This document shows positions 56,401-64,000 of a stretch of DNA of 64,000 nucleotides, in pieces. The stretch's first letter is position 1. Every line of letters starts with the position of its first letter. Both the position numbers and the translations under genes were made by a program. The stretch spans positions 1-64,000 of the forward strand of contig JADKKB010000001.1 of the NCBI GenBank assembly GCA_016720705.1, given 5' to 3'. Origin of the DNA: Chloracidobacterium sp. (GTDB lineage: Bacteria > Acidobacteriota > Blastocatellia > Pyrinomonadales > Pyrinomonadaceae). Below the pieces are notes generated by a model. The model did not search any database. It saw only the letters and a program-made list of their open reading frames with translations, and had not been told where the DNA came from.

Positions 56401-57124
56401 CGGCAACTGGAATCCGGCGATCGCAGGTGGCAATCGTCCGGCTCCGGTCGACCCTGAGTCGCAGAAGGATGCGGTCACGGCCGCTGCTGGTGATCTTCAG
56501 GCAGCACCGGGTGCTCCCGTTACTGTTCCGGTCAGTATCCGCAATCTGGCGGGACGCGGTGTGACGGCTTACCAGTTCGACGTCATTTACGATCCGAGAG
56601 TACTCGAGACGCTGGAAACAGCGGCCGGGCTTTCCGGAACGGTAAGCGACGGTATGAGCGTGGTGTTCAACAGCACGGAACCGGGACGCCTGCGGGTCGC
56701 GGTCTATGGAGCTACTTCGGTCGCCGGCGACGGTAACCTGATCGACCTTCACTTCCGAGCCATCGGAGCAGTTGGAACAGCATCAACGCTGTCCATCGAT
56801 TCGCTGGTGCTCAACGAAGGCGGCATTGGGATCTTGACCCGCGACGGTCAGGTGAGAGTTGCTACGGCAGAGCAGGGCACGATCCGAGGCAACCTCCTTA
56901 CCGCAACCGGCCAGGGAGTGGTCAACGCCCGAGTGAATCTTACCAGCACCACCGGTGAGAAACGTTCGGTCTTGTCATCCTCGTTCGGCGGCTTTGAGTT
57001 CGGCGGCCTTACGACGGGTGAGACCTATACCGTGACGGTCAACTCGAAGCGGTTCACCTTTAGCCCCAGAACAGTCAGCGTCGTTGACGCCGTGACCACT
57101 CTGGACATAATCGCTGAACAATAG
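53432..57124 (+). CDS. Large secreted protein: LamG-like, beta-helix, two cohesin-like, dockerin-like and carboxypeptidase-regulatory-like domains
   Basis: 1,230 residues. AAAGGAGAAG precedes the start; the signal peptide ends near VLASNVLAA. Residues about 28-245 resemble a concanavalin-like lectin fold (VNYDAWTRLSIELTPTTLNY). About 249-569 is a right-handed beta-helix entered by GASYTTIGAAITAAASGDTI. A cohesin-like domain follows (about 679-809: YVTTITYDSSKLGYNGLDS). Next come dockerin-like repeats (about 883-953: FRAADVTKNGTLSPLDAAYI, plus ILLGDVTGNWNP near 970-990), a second cohesin-like domain (about 1023-1146: AYQFDVIYDPRVLETLE), and a carboxypeptidase-regulatory-like domain (about 1148-1230). 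The frame is intact. Probably a cell-surface adhesin or matrix protein; binding partner unknown. Confidence 0.85.
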   Translation: MSYKRSIFIAVFAACSVAVLASNVLAAEIMPSYATLPTGWVVDRYEPVSFTNVGPFQGRPDVLGISIGPSTDSANRGGQSGTFYNTQGRQFTFSLPQGPGSMLSSVLYIPAAWANQASGAVRTDMWGVMVDGSNAVTAYPVIGFTNYGGIARLRVYNVDTGLWTDLPGPVNYDAWTRLSIELTPTTLNYYVNGVLVNTQTDINGSVAFGATIMQAYNFADPAIAPPALSTAAYTAHWSNIALTSIVDDDSVCPGASYTTIGAAITAAASGDTISVCPGTYNESPTITKSLTVQSTGGREVTTIQLPPSNAPGVGYLGSVYINSPTADVVIDGFTIIGNDAANPVLANSNVVSQASNSLNVTNSRLKVGARDGGTNNDDGIGVLTTFSIGAGAVSVTNNEFMPVNAEGARAFYINPGTGTTFNFQNNQVTGHFTKNAATECGGLISGNKFTGTGASGGFGAYNFGGPACGDPGTYTNNSVTGATTGMYITGANGVVLTGNSFTDNVTGIFITDVDVTGTVAHFNRIANNSSAGIENATASVVDAENNWWGCNYGPGVGGTGCAGTANGITGAGAANVDADPWLRLTTSAATPTVIVGGTDVVSSLLTTNSDNNTPGGGFIWNGTPATFVGTNGAVAPPSSTTTSGATGTIFTGTVPGVGGVATTVDGQTVSAPITVYNAACAAISIPLNIPTLRNQQVTVPIYSDLLTGRNALGYVTTITYDSSKLGYNGLDSTGTLSSGLSFTVDNSMPGTLQIFAFGAVPMSGSGVMVNLLFQANGTIDAVPTPITFTSYSFNEGNPCSTTTDGSVKIISGDISGRVTFALNGANGVPNVAMNATGTSPAVTTNTNYAGLPGTWGNYTLTGFGSGPYTVTPAKAMQPAQSGPTINGITPSDSACIAQWGVGQTCVTTASPTTSVPAPGSARFRAADVTKNGTLSPLDAAYIAQFSVNTPNPGFAGTWEFINPSTSYTQAQIETGVSGQDYTAILLGDVTGNWNPAIAGGNRPAPVDPESQKDAVTAAAGDLQAAPGAPVTVPVSIRNLAGRGVTAYQFDVIYDPRVLETLETAAGLSGTVSDGMSVVFNSTEPGRLRVAVYGATSVAGDGNLIDLHFRAIGAVGTASTLSIDSLVLNEGGIGILTRDGQVRVATAEQGTIRGNLLTATGQGVVNARVNLTSTTGEKRSVLSSSFGGFEFGGLTTGETYTVTVNSKRFTFSPRTVSVVDAVTTLDIIAEQ

Positions 57125-57136
57125 TTCGGCGACCGG

Positions 57137-57175
57137 TCGAGGGGACGGTCGATGATCGTCCCCTCGATTTTTTTT
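57137..57175 (+). terminator. Rho-independent terminator
   Basis: TCGAGGGGACG (57137-57147) pairs perfectly with CGTCCCCTCGA (57157-57167) around a 9-base loop, followed by eight T. It ends the transcript of the large beta-helix protein 13 bases after its stop. Confidence 0.93.
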
Positions 57176-57252
57176 AAGACACTATCCCCCGGATTGCCGG
57201 GTTGGAATGTACGCGTTAGAAGCACGTTTCCTTTTATCGCGGGGGAGAATAT

Positions 57253-58008
57253 ATGAAGCAGTTTTACATCACATTCTTGATGATCCTTAGTTTTGGCGCC
57301 GCTGCTATCGCCTCCGGCCAAGCCGTGACTGTCACCGCTCCGACCCAGTTTGTTCTTGTCGGCTCGACGCCGACACTTGCTATAACGGCGTCGGACACGA
57401 CAGGCCTCGGAATACTGGGTTACAGGGGCGAGATAACCTACAACCCGAACGTAATCGTCGTCGTTGGAGGCAATGCCGGCTGCAATGTCTCGGGCACGAT
57501 CAGCAGCTCGTTCGTCGCATTTTGCAGTGATAATTTTGTCAATGCGACGACTCGAAGAATTGATTTCTTCACTTCGGGTGCTGTCCCGCTTACGGGTGCC
57601 GGAGATTTGATCAAATTCAATTTTACGGTTGTCGGAGCTGCCGGAACATCTTCGCCACTCACTTTCACTGATTTCTTCTTCAACGAGGGTGGTCCATTCG
57701 ATCCTATTGATGTCACTGTCAACGGCCTTATAACTATCGTACCGGCGAGTGCTGCGGCAGCATCGCTCAGCGGCAGAGTTGTGGCTCAAGACGGAAGACC
57801 ATTGCCCAGAATCCGAGTCACGCTTATAGATGCTTCTGGGGATGTAAGCCAAGCGATCTCTAGTGTTTTCGGGTACTATCGATTTGACGATGTTCAGATC
57901 GGTCAATCGTACCTTCTGCAGGCAAGTTCTAAATCCTATTTGTTCGTGCCGAAGGTCGTTACGTTAGGCGACGAACTGAATGAGATCGACATTATTGCGT
58001 TGCCTTAA
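57253..58008 (+). CDS. Secreted cohesin-like protein with carboxypeptidase-regulatory-like domain
   Basis: 251 residues with a GGGGGAG ribosome binding site. The signal peptide ends near AAAIASGQA. Residues about 25-160 form a cohesin-like domain (ILGYRGEITYNPNVIVVVGG, FFTSGAVPLTGAGDLIKFNF, FTDFFFNEGG), close in pattern to the cohesin-like domains of the upstream protein (FNEGN, LNEGG). Residues about 170-250 form a carboxypeptidase-regulatory-like beta-sandwich starting SGRVVAQDGRPLPRIRVTLI and ending YLFVPKVVTLGDELNEIDII. A compact version of the C-terminal half of its large neighbour. Intact. Confidence 0.82.
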   Translation: MKQFYITFLMILSFGAAAIASGQAVTVTAPTQFVLVGSTPTLAITASDTTGLGILGYRGEITYNPNVIVVVGGNAGCNVSGTISSSFVAFCSDNFVNATTRRIDFFTSGAVPLTGAGDLIKFNFTVVGAAGTSSPLTFTDFFFNEGGPFDPIDVTVNGLITIVPASAAAASLSGRVVAQDGRPLPRIRVTLIDASGDVSQAISSVFGYYRFDDVQIGQSYLLQASSKSYLFVPKVVTLGDELNEIDIIALP

Positions 58009-58247
58009 TGTTTAGCTCTTCAATGACGGGGATAGTGAAAAAGGCGGGGAGCAATTCTCGCTTTGTTCCGTTTTGAAATAGAGTTTCGTTCAGAATATCA
58101 GCGTTGAGCGGTCGATGGGGTCTATGAAGTTTTAGCGGGATGGAAGATCGTTGCGGCGATTTGCATGACAAATTATTTTGTCCGCCGTTGTGATCGGGTG
58201 GAAATCGATTTGAACGGAACCGCAGGTATCTGTATGCCCCTCTTTCC

Positions 58248-58406
58248 CTATTTTCCTGCCGCAAGTTCTGCAAGGAACTCGTTGATTTTTTCGGCTTGGT
58301 CTGGTGGTAGGTCATCCTTGCCGTAGCGGACGCGATTGTCGGTTTCGGTGACGAACAATGCTTCAGGGATGCCGGACTCGCGGGCTAACTCGAGCGGGGT
58401 TAACGT
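58248..58406 (-). pseudogene. C-terminal fragment of an unidentified protein
   Basis: On the minus strand the frame reads LELARESGIPEALFVTETDN, then DDLPPDQAEKINEFLAEL and ends AAGK plus TAG at 58248. The codon pattern and amphipathic end look like a real protein C-terminus, but the upstream part is replaced at about 58,405 by coding DNA of the opposite strand. Family not recognised. 58,009-58,247 shows no gene. Confidence 0.4.
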
Positions 58407-59148
58407 TTGCGGCCGGAACGAGACAGGTGGTGACGATCACGTTCGATACGATACTCGCACCATTGGCATTCAGCACACCGGTAACGTTTGGAGACACACC
58501 GATCGTGAGAGACGTGATCAGCACCAACGCTGATCCGCTTTTTGCAACATATGCGGACGGGGCAGTCACCTTTGCCACGGGATTAGAATCAGACGTTACG
58601 CCACGGTTTAGCGGTGACAATATACTAACCGTAACCGATTACACGCAAACCGGGCTTTTGCCGTCGGGCTTGACACCCAATCCATCGTTTAACGAGTTTC
58701 AGCGTGCCGATTCGGCCCCATCGAAACAAGGGGAGACGGTTTTATTACTGTGGCCGATTATGTCCAAGCTGGCCGTTATGCAGTATCACTTGACGATGGT
58801 TCTCCGGTGGTGAATCAAATCAGTGATGCGGCAGCCAGAGCTCTGCCGGCGACATTTGTGTCGGGCACAATAGACATTTCCGGAACCGCATCAAACGGTT
58901 TTTCGGTTAGCGGAACTGTGGTTTCCTCGAGTGGAATGCCAATTTCAAATGTGACGATCGTTTTGACGGATCGTACCGGAATTGCTCGAAGTGCGAACTC
59001 AAATCCATTCGGATTCTTCGAGATTAAAAATATTCCGACTGGAGTGGTATATACGCTTTCGGCGACGTCAAAGCGTTATTCGTTCCCGACGAGTACGGTC
59101 GTAATGAACGCGGATCTAGTCGGAATCGATCTTGTCGCAGACCCATAG
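58405..59148 (+). pseudogene. 3' part of a surface protein with dockerin-like and carboxypeptidase-regulatory-like domains
   Basis: The frame enters without a start: LTFAAGTRQVVTITFDTILA, then VTFGDTPIVRDVISTNADPL, a cohesin-like strand pattern. A dockerin-like repeat follows (FNEFQRADSAPSKQ, then after one indel at about 58,737 GDGFITVADYVQAGRYAVSL). The end is a carboxypeptidase-regulatory-like domain (SVSGTVVSSSGMPISNVTIV to VVMNADLVGIDLVADP). It belongs to the same family as the proteins at 53,432 and 57,253. The 5' part, probably long, is missing. Confidence 0.65.
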
Positions 59149-59199
59149 AATGCCGACAAAATGTGGTACGAATTAACTGGGAATGCTCTCCGATAAATA

Positions 59200-59245
59200 A
59201 AATGGCTGCTCTAGCTTCCAGCACTAGAACAGCCATTTCTTTTTG
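59200..59245. terminator. Bidirectional rho-independent terminator
   Basis: AAATGGCTG plus CTAG (59200-59214) pairs with CTAG plus CAGCCATTT (59224-59238), followed by CTTTTT. On the minus strand an A-rich side provides a T-run too. It lies between the convergent surface-protein fragment and the M3 peptidase. Confidence 0.8.
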
Positions 59246-59260
59246 CTTCGATATCGGACT

Positions 59261-61422
59261 CTATTTCTTAATTACAGGAAATCCGCGTTTGATCATCAAT
59301 GCATCCACGATCGGGTCACGCCCTCGGAAATTACGGTAAGCTTGGGCCGGGTCGATCGTGTTTCCGACCGAGAAGATAAAATCCTTTAGCCTTTTACCGA
59401 CCTTTTTATCGTATGGGCCGCCTGCTTCGGTAAAGGCTCCGTAAGCATCCGCAGTGAGAACATCCGACCATAGATAGCTGTAATATCCGGCCGAGTAACC
59501 GTCGTTCGCGAAGATATGTCCGAATTGTGGCGTTCGATGCCGCATTACTATCTCATTAGGCATCCCGAGAGCGGCAAGAGTCTCCTTTTCGAATGCATCG
59601 GGATCGATCTTTTTGTCACCCGCCAGATGTAGTTTCATATCGACGAGTGCACTTGCGAGATATTCGGTAGTCTCAAAGCCCTGATTGAACGTACCTGCTT
59701 TTTCGATCTTATCTACAAGTGCTTGCGGAATCGGTTTGCCGGTCTTATAGTGCAGGGCAAATTTTTGGAGCACTTCGGGCGTTGACATCCAGTGTTCCAT
59801 CAACTGAGAAGGGAACTCGACATAATCGCGGGCAACATTTGTTCCTGACAACGTCGGAAAGGTTACGTTCGACGACAATCCATGGAGGGCGTGGCCAAAC
59901 TCGTGAAACATCGTTTCAGCATCATCCCAAGAGATGAGGACCGGTTCGCCGGGATTGCCCTTAACAAAATTCGCATTATTTGAGACGATCGTCGTGATGT
60001 CGCCGTCCAGTCGGTTTTGATTTCGGTAGGCGTTCATCCAAGCTCCCGAACGCTTGCCGTCCCGGGCATATGGGTCGAAGTACCACACTCCGATATGCTT
60101 ACCGGTGGACTTGCTCTTCACCTCATAAACCGAAACGTCAGGATGATACACTGCGATACCGCTCAGCGGTGTGAACGAAAAATCAAATATCTCACCCGCT
60201 ACCCAGAACATCGCGTCGCGTATCTTATCTAGCTGCAGATAAGGTTTGACTTCGTTCTGGTCGAGGTCATATTTGTCTTTACGAACCTTCTCGGCATAGT
60301 AGCGATAGTCCCAGGCTTCGATCTTGATCTTGGCACCTTCCTTATTCGCAAGTGCCTGCATGTCGGCTACTTCTTCTTTAACACGACCAATTGCGGCGGG
60401 CCAGACGCCCTCCATCAGTTTCATCGCATTTTCAGGTGTCTTTGCCATCTGCGGTTCCAAACGCCAATGGGCGTGCGTGGCGTAGCCGAGCAACTTAGCC
60501 CTTTCGGCCCGCAGTTGCAGGATCTCAGGAATAATGCCGTTATTGTCGCGCGCGTCGCCGTTGTCACCGCGATTGATGAACATCTTAAACGCTTTTTCGC
60601 GAAGGTCACGGCGATCTGAGTAGGTCAGGAATGGGTCGATCGACGAGCGAGTGTTGCGGATCATCCATTGGCCGGCCTTACCCTTGGAAGTAGCCGCGGC
60701 AGCGGCAGAATCCTTGAGCGATTGCGGCAACCCTGCAAGATCGGCCTCGGAGGTCAATACAAGGTTCAGTTGACCCTCATCACCTAAAAGATTTTGGCTG
60801 AATTTGGTAAACAGCCCGGCAAGTTTCTGATTGATCTCAGCAAGCCGAGCTTTTTTCGCTGCATCGAGCTTTGCGCCTTGTCGGACGAAGTCAGTGTAGT
60901 ATTTCCAAACCAAGCGATATTTCTCGCCCTTGACAGATCTCTTTTTGACTCGAGATCATAAACTGCCTTAATACGATTAAAAAGTGCCGAGTTCTGAGTG
61001 ATCTTGTCTCCGTGGGCAGCGAGGGCCGGCTCCATTTCAGTCTGAATCGGTTCGAAGTCATCCGAACTCATACTGGTCGACCAAATGCCGTAGATCGTCG
61101 AGACACGATCAAGCATTTGTCCCGAACGCTCGATAGCGGCGATCGTGTTTTCAAACGACGGCTTCGCCGGGTTTGACGCGATCGTGTCCACCTCTTTCAG
61201 ATTTTCGGCCATCGCGGTTTCAAGCGCAGGCTTAAAATCCGCGATCTTGACCTTGTCAAAAGGCGGTAAACCGCCGTATGGCCCGGCCCATTTCGCCGTC
61301 AAAGGATTTACGGCCGCTTCAGCGATCGCAGTCGTTTTTATTGAACTGTTTGTCATAAACATCGCGATCCCGAATACACCCAGACCAAGTGCCGCGAGAC
61401 GGTAACCAAGCTTTTTGTACAT
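59261..61422 (-). CDS. M3-family metallopeptidase (oligopeptidase A / Dcp type), one frameshift
   Basis: A zinc oligopeptidase of about 720 residues. The N-terminus (MYKKLGYRLAALGLGVFGIA) is a signal or membrane anchor, so the enzyme is periplasmic, which suits a Dcp-like peptidyl dipeptidase. NPLTAKWAGPYGGLPPFDKV is the family entry. The zinc site is TMFHEFGHALHGLSSNV (HExxH), with GYSAGYYSYLWSDVLTADAY near the C-terminus. A single break near 60,930 (AAAAAGAGATC region) separates the first 170 residues from the rest; reading through gives DLESKRSVKGEKYRLVWKYY. A missing or extra base in the A-run is the likely cause. Confidence 0.88.
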
Positions 61423-61646
61423 CTATTGTGTCTCCTGAATTTGTAGAACTATATTAATGTTTTACGTGTCTAGCTACAAATGTCCGCAAAAATGAAAACG
61501 CAAAAGAAAATTGCGTGGTGCCATTGTGATGTATAGAATTCGCAGAGTGTTGCAGATATCGAACTGCCCGTGTAAGGATCCTTAGAATGTAACCACTGGT
61601 AAGGGAGATTTCGGCCTTTGAGATAGGATAGAGAAGGAGGCTGAAG

Positions 61647-62682
61647 ATGAAGAGGAGTAAGTTTAGTGAAGGGCAGGTATTGGGGATATTGAAAGCGGTG
61701 GAGAGGTCGAAGGTGGCTGAGGAGCCGCGAGCATTCGATCTCGGATTCGACGTATTTCAACTGGAAGGCGAAGTATGGCGGGATGACAGCGAGCGAGATC
61801 AAGAGGCTGCGGGAGCTTGAGGAAGAGAACGCAAAGCTGAAAGCGATGTACGCGGAGATGAGTTTAGAGAACCGAGCGTTGAAGGACTTCGAAAAAGGCT
61901 GGTGACGCCGTTGAGGCGAGAGGCGGTCGGGTATTTGAAAACGGAACATGAGCTTAGTGAGAGGCGTGCGGTGAAGCGGGTTGATATGAGACGGGTGTAT
62001 CGGTACTGCCGCACAAAGGACGACGCGGTTGATCAAGCTCTGGGCAATCTCGCCAGAGACCATCCCGATCTCGGATTTGGGAAGTTCACGATCTGCTCAG
62101 CCACGGGCACGGTTGGAACCACAAGCGTGTGCACCGTGTTTACTGCGAGATGAAGCTGAACAAGCGTCGAAAGTATAAGCGGCGTGTTCCGACGAGGCAT
62201 CCTGAGCCATTGACGGTTCCCGTCAGTGCGAACCAAAGCTGGTCGGCGGATTTCATGAGCGATGCATTGGGTGACGGACGTCGGTTTGCACCTTTAACGT
62301 GATCGACGACCACCGACGCAGGTGCTGGCAATCGAGATCGATCTCAATCTCGGAAGCAGAAGGGTCATCAGAGTGCTTGACCGGCTCGCCGAAACGAGAG
62401 GCCTGCCGCAGCGGATCCGATTCGATAAGGACCGGAGTTCACGAGCGTAGCAGTCGCGGACTGGGCCGAGCAGAACCAGGTCGAGCTCGCGTTCATCAAA
62501 CCGGACGCCCAATGCAAAACGGCTACGTCGAGCGTTTTAACAGGACATATCGTCAGGCGATCCTCGATATGTATATCTTTGAAAGTTTGGACCAGGTACG
62601 AGAACTAACGGCCAAGTGGATCGATTTCTACAACCGCCGCGGCCGCGATGCTCTGGGAGGCAGCCTCCCAGAGCATCTCTGA
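61647..62682 (+). mobile_element. IS3-family insertion sequence, frameshifted
   Basis: OrfA starts at 61647 after AAGGAGG: MKRSKFSEGQVLGILKAVER, then a leucine-zipper region (EIKRLRELEEENAKLKAMYA). OrfB overlaps it near 61,902 (VTPLRREAVGYLKTEHELSE). Its DDE catalytic core is recognisable across indels: SWSADFMSDAL (first Asp), RIRFDK then EFTS (second Asp) and NGYVERFNRTYRQAILDMY (Glu). At least five frame breaks are present. I cannot define the terminal inverted repeats with confidence. The orfA/orfB sequence style is that of the IS407-like subgroup. Confidence 0.75.
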
Positions 62683-62771
62683 CACGTTCTCCTTAACCCG
62701 AAAACTCCAATTTAGACGGGTAACAATCAGGGGAGGTTTACACCCGGATCGAAAAGAAGCTGCGTTAATGC

Positions 62772-62798
62772 AAAAACGGACACCGTGGAGGTGTCCGT
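62772..62798 (-). terminator. Rho-independent terminator of tRNA-Arg
   Basis: On the minus strand CGGACACC (62797-62790) pairs with GGTGTCCG (62784-62777), followed by five T. It lies 17 bases after the tRNA 3' end. Confidence 0.88.
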
Positions 62799-62814
62799 GA
62801 GTTGTTGATATGAA

Positions 62815-62891
62815 TGGTACACCCGGCATGATTCGAACATGCGACCCCTTGATTCGTAGTCAAGTACTCTATCCAGCTGAGCTACGGGTGC
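62815..62891 (-). tRNA. tRNA-Arg, anticodon ACG
   Basis: 77 bases including an encoded CCA. On the minus strand the acceptor GCACCCG pairs with CGGGTGT (first pair G-U), the D-arm contains AGCTCAGCTGGATAGAG, the anticodon arm TTGACTACGAATCAA places ACG in a 7-base loop, and the T-arm has GTTCGAATC. ACG is read as ICG and decodes CGU/CGC/CGA. The structure is complete. Confidence 0.95.
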
Positions 62892-62907
62892 TTAAAAGCA
62901 AGTAGAT

Positions 62908-62936
62908 AGACTACAAATCAAACGGCGATGTGTCAA
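62908..62936 (-). promoter_or_regulatory. Sigma-70-type promoter of tRNA-Arg
   Basis: On the minus strand TTGACA (62936-62931) and TAGTCT (62913-62908) are 17 bases apart. The tRNA 5' end lies 17 bases downstream of the -10 box. The promoter starts nine bases after the stop of the VWFA gene. Confidence 0.75.
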
Positions 62937-62944
62937 GTTACAAC

Positions 62945-63934
62945 CTACTTTGCAAAATAACCGGTCTTTGTACGCGAGATCAGGGCCGTGTCCGAGGTTT
63001 CGAGTGTGATCGTGCGCCATTTGCCGTCACGCTTTTCATTTATGGGTTGGTATTCGATCGTATATAGCGTCCTGAGATCAGCCGCGACCTTTGCGTAAAG
63101 CGTGCCCATTTCCTCGAGTCGGTTGATGGTATTTACAACGCCGCCGGTACGGTCAGCGATGATCTGGAGTCTTGTACGTGCGGCATTGTACATCGCAACC
63201 TGTCGCGGCGTCGGATCGGCAAGTTTCGCGGGGTCTCCGGTCGGCAAAGCGAGCGGATAGATAGTAACGCCCTGACGATCGGCCTTGTTGAGCACTCGCT
63301 GCAGAATGTCGCTTGTCTCAGGTTTGATCGCGGACGGAATCTGATCGTCGGGCAGATTCGCCATTTGCTCACGGTCGATGTCCCTTACGGCGGTATCGAT
63401 CCCGTCGGACAGAACTATTATCGCCTTTCGGCGGCTTTTTTCGCCGGATAGCTTTTCGAGAGCCAGATCGATCGCCTTAAATAGCTGGGTCTTGCCGCGT
63501 CCATTGGAAAGTTCGATAGACGTGCCGATCGTTCGACGGTCGGTCGTAAAATCATTACGAACATTCACCTTGTCGTAAAATTCGATCACCGCTACGCGAT
63601 CTTGGGGAGTCAGGGCATCGACAAATCTGAACGCTGATTGTTTCATCACTTGTCGGAATCCAAGCGTCGATCCGCTCATATCCAAGATCATCACCACGCT
63701 GAACGGGGCAGACGATGGTTCAAATCGTGTGATCTGCTGCTTTACACCGTCCTCGTAGATAGTAAAGTTCGAACGGTCGAGGTTCACCATCGGTCGTCCT
63801 CGCCCGTCGACGACGCCAACATTCAAACGAACGATAGACGAATCGACACGGATCGGATCGTCGTCCTGTCCAAATGCAACAGTTGCGATCGTCGTAAGCA
63901 AAATTAGAATGGCAATCGCCCGAACTGATGACAT
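62945..63934 (-). CDS. Secreted VWFA-related protein
   Basis: 329 residues. Signal peptide MSSVRAIAILILLTTIATVA, then FGQDDDPIRVDSS. The front domain VVDGRGRPMVNLDRSNFTIY with YEDGVKQQITRF is typical of the acidobacterial VWFA-related family. The von Willebrand A domain has the metal-ion site VVMILDMSGSTLG, then AFRFVDALTPQDRVAVIEF, and AIIVLSDGIDTA. The C-terminal end LRTLYTIEYQPINEKRDGKW is also typical. Function unknown; such proteins are abundant in Acidobacteria. Intact. Confidence 0.88.
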   Translation of the reverse strand: MSSVRAIAILILLTTIATVAFGQDDDPIRVDSSIVRLNVGVVDGRGRPMVNLDRSNFTIYEDGVKQQITRFEPSSAPFSVVMILDMSGSTLGFRQVMKQSAFRFVDALTPQDRVAVIEFYDKVNVRNDFTTDRRTIGTSIELSNGRGKTQLFKAIDLALEKLSGEKSRRKAIIVLSDGIDTAVRDIDREQMANLPDDQIPSAIKPETSDILQRVLNKADRQGVTIYPLALPTGDPAKLADPTPRQVAMYNAARTRLQIIADRTGGVVNTINRLEEMGTLYAKVAADLRTLYTIEYQPINEKRDGKWRTITLETSDTALISRTKTGYFAK

Positions 63935-64000
63935 AACAGAATATTAACAATCAGACGCTATTTATCGAAGTGCGGGTTGTATATCGATTGACGACAAAAT

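Noticed and set aside
53429..57124. Cellulosome locus
   Set aside because: Cohesin-like and dockerin-like patterns are present, but there are no glycoside hydrolases, no anchoring module and no scaffoldin-type repeats in the window.
1..64000. CRISPR array or phage module
   Set aside because: I found no run of regularly spaced direct repeats, no cas genes and no phage structural genes.

Overview
The window looks like a piece of an Acidobacteriota genome, probably of the Blastocatellia/Pyrinomonadaceae type. I infer this from the gene families: a secreted VWFA-related protein of the type expanded in Acidobacteria, cohesin/dockerin-like surface proteins ending in carboxypeptidase-regulatory-like domains, a REP-associated transposase with a C-terminal helix-turn-helix part, and a spermidine/homospermidine-type gene cluster. 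No 16S gene is present, so the taxonomy is inference.

Sequence quality differs sharply along the window. From 1 to about 16,400 almost every gene is recognisable but broken by single-base indels every 100-300 bases. From about 17,000 to 48,350 the reading frames are clean. Frame breaks return at about 48,380, 50,300-53,150, 58,740, 60,930 and 61,650-62,680. The breaks hit unrelated housekeeping genes equally and often fall in homopolymers, so I read most of them as uncorrected long-read errors, not gene decay.

Layout. 1-660: a tRNA 3' end with terminator and little else. 661-2,584 (-): small membrane protein and an HtrA/DegP periplasmic protease. 2,717-6,630 (-): a tight polyamine operon, arginine decarboxylase, deoxyhypusine-synthase-like protein, agmatinase. 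6,976-9,249 (+): prepilin-like protein and a large unknown protein with one membrane segment. 9,650-12,371: M28 peptidase and endonuclease III. 12,499-16,354 (+): surface-glycan genes (DegT aminotransferase, TPR/carbohydrate-binding protein, O-antigen ligase family). 16,400-18,850: mobile DNA (13-bp inverted repeat, IS110 transposase, split and inverted RAYT remnant). 19,074-21,779 (-): phosphatidylethanolamine synthesis (psd, pssA), a TM2-like protein and a ZIP metal transporter.

22,212-36,883 (+) is the division and cell wall (dcw) cluster: rsmH-ftsL-ftsI-murF-mraY-murD-ftsW-murG-murC-ftsQ-ftsA-ftsZ, lacking mraZ, murE, murB and ddl. It runs on into pdxA, a response regulator with a long acidic tail, and valS, whose coding sequence carries two in-frame repeat insertions. 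42,206-46,062: two paralogous secreted proteins, a lipoprotein, nadC and a CPBP protease. 46,145-49,680: an NtrY/NtrX-like two-component pair.

50,298-59,148 holds secreted beta-helix, cohesin-like and dockerin-like proteins, interrupted by a 1.4-kb second copy of the 3' part of ntrX with its downstream DNA. 59,261-63,934: M3 oligopeptidase, IS3-family remnant, tRNA-Arg(ACG) and a VWFA-domain protein. The strongest items for a second look are the palindromic insertions inside valS, the cohesin plus dockerin-like beta-helix proteins, the polyamine cluster with an unusual deoxyhypusine-synthase homologue, and the ntrX duplication.
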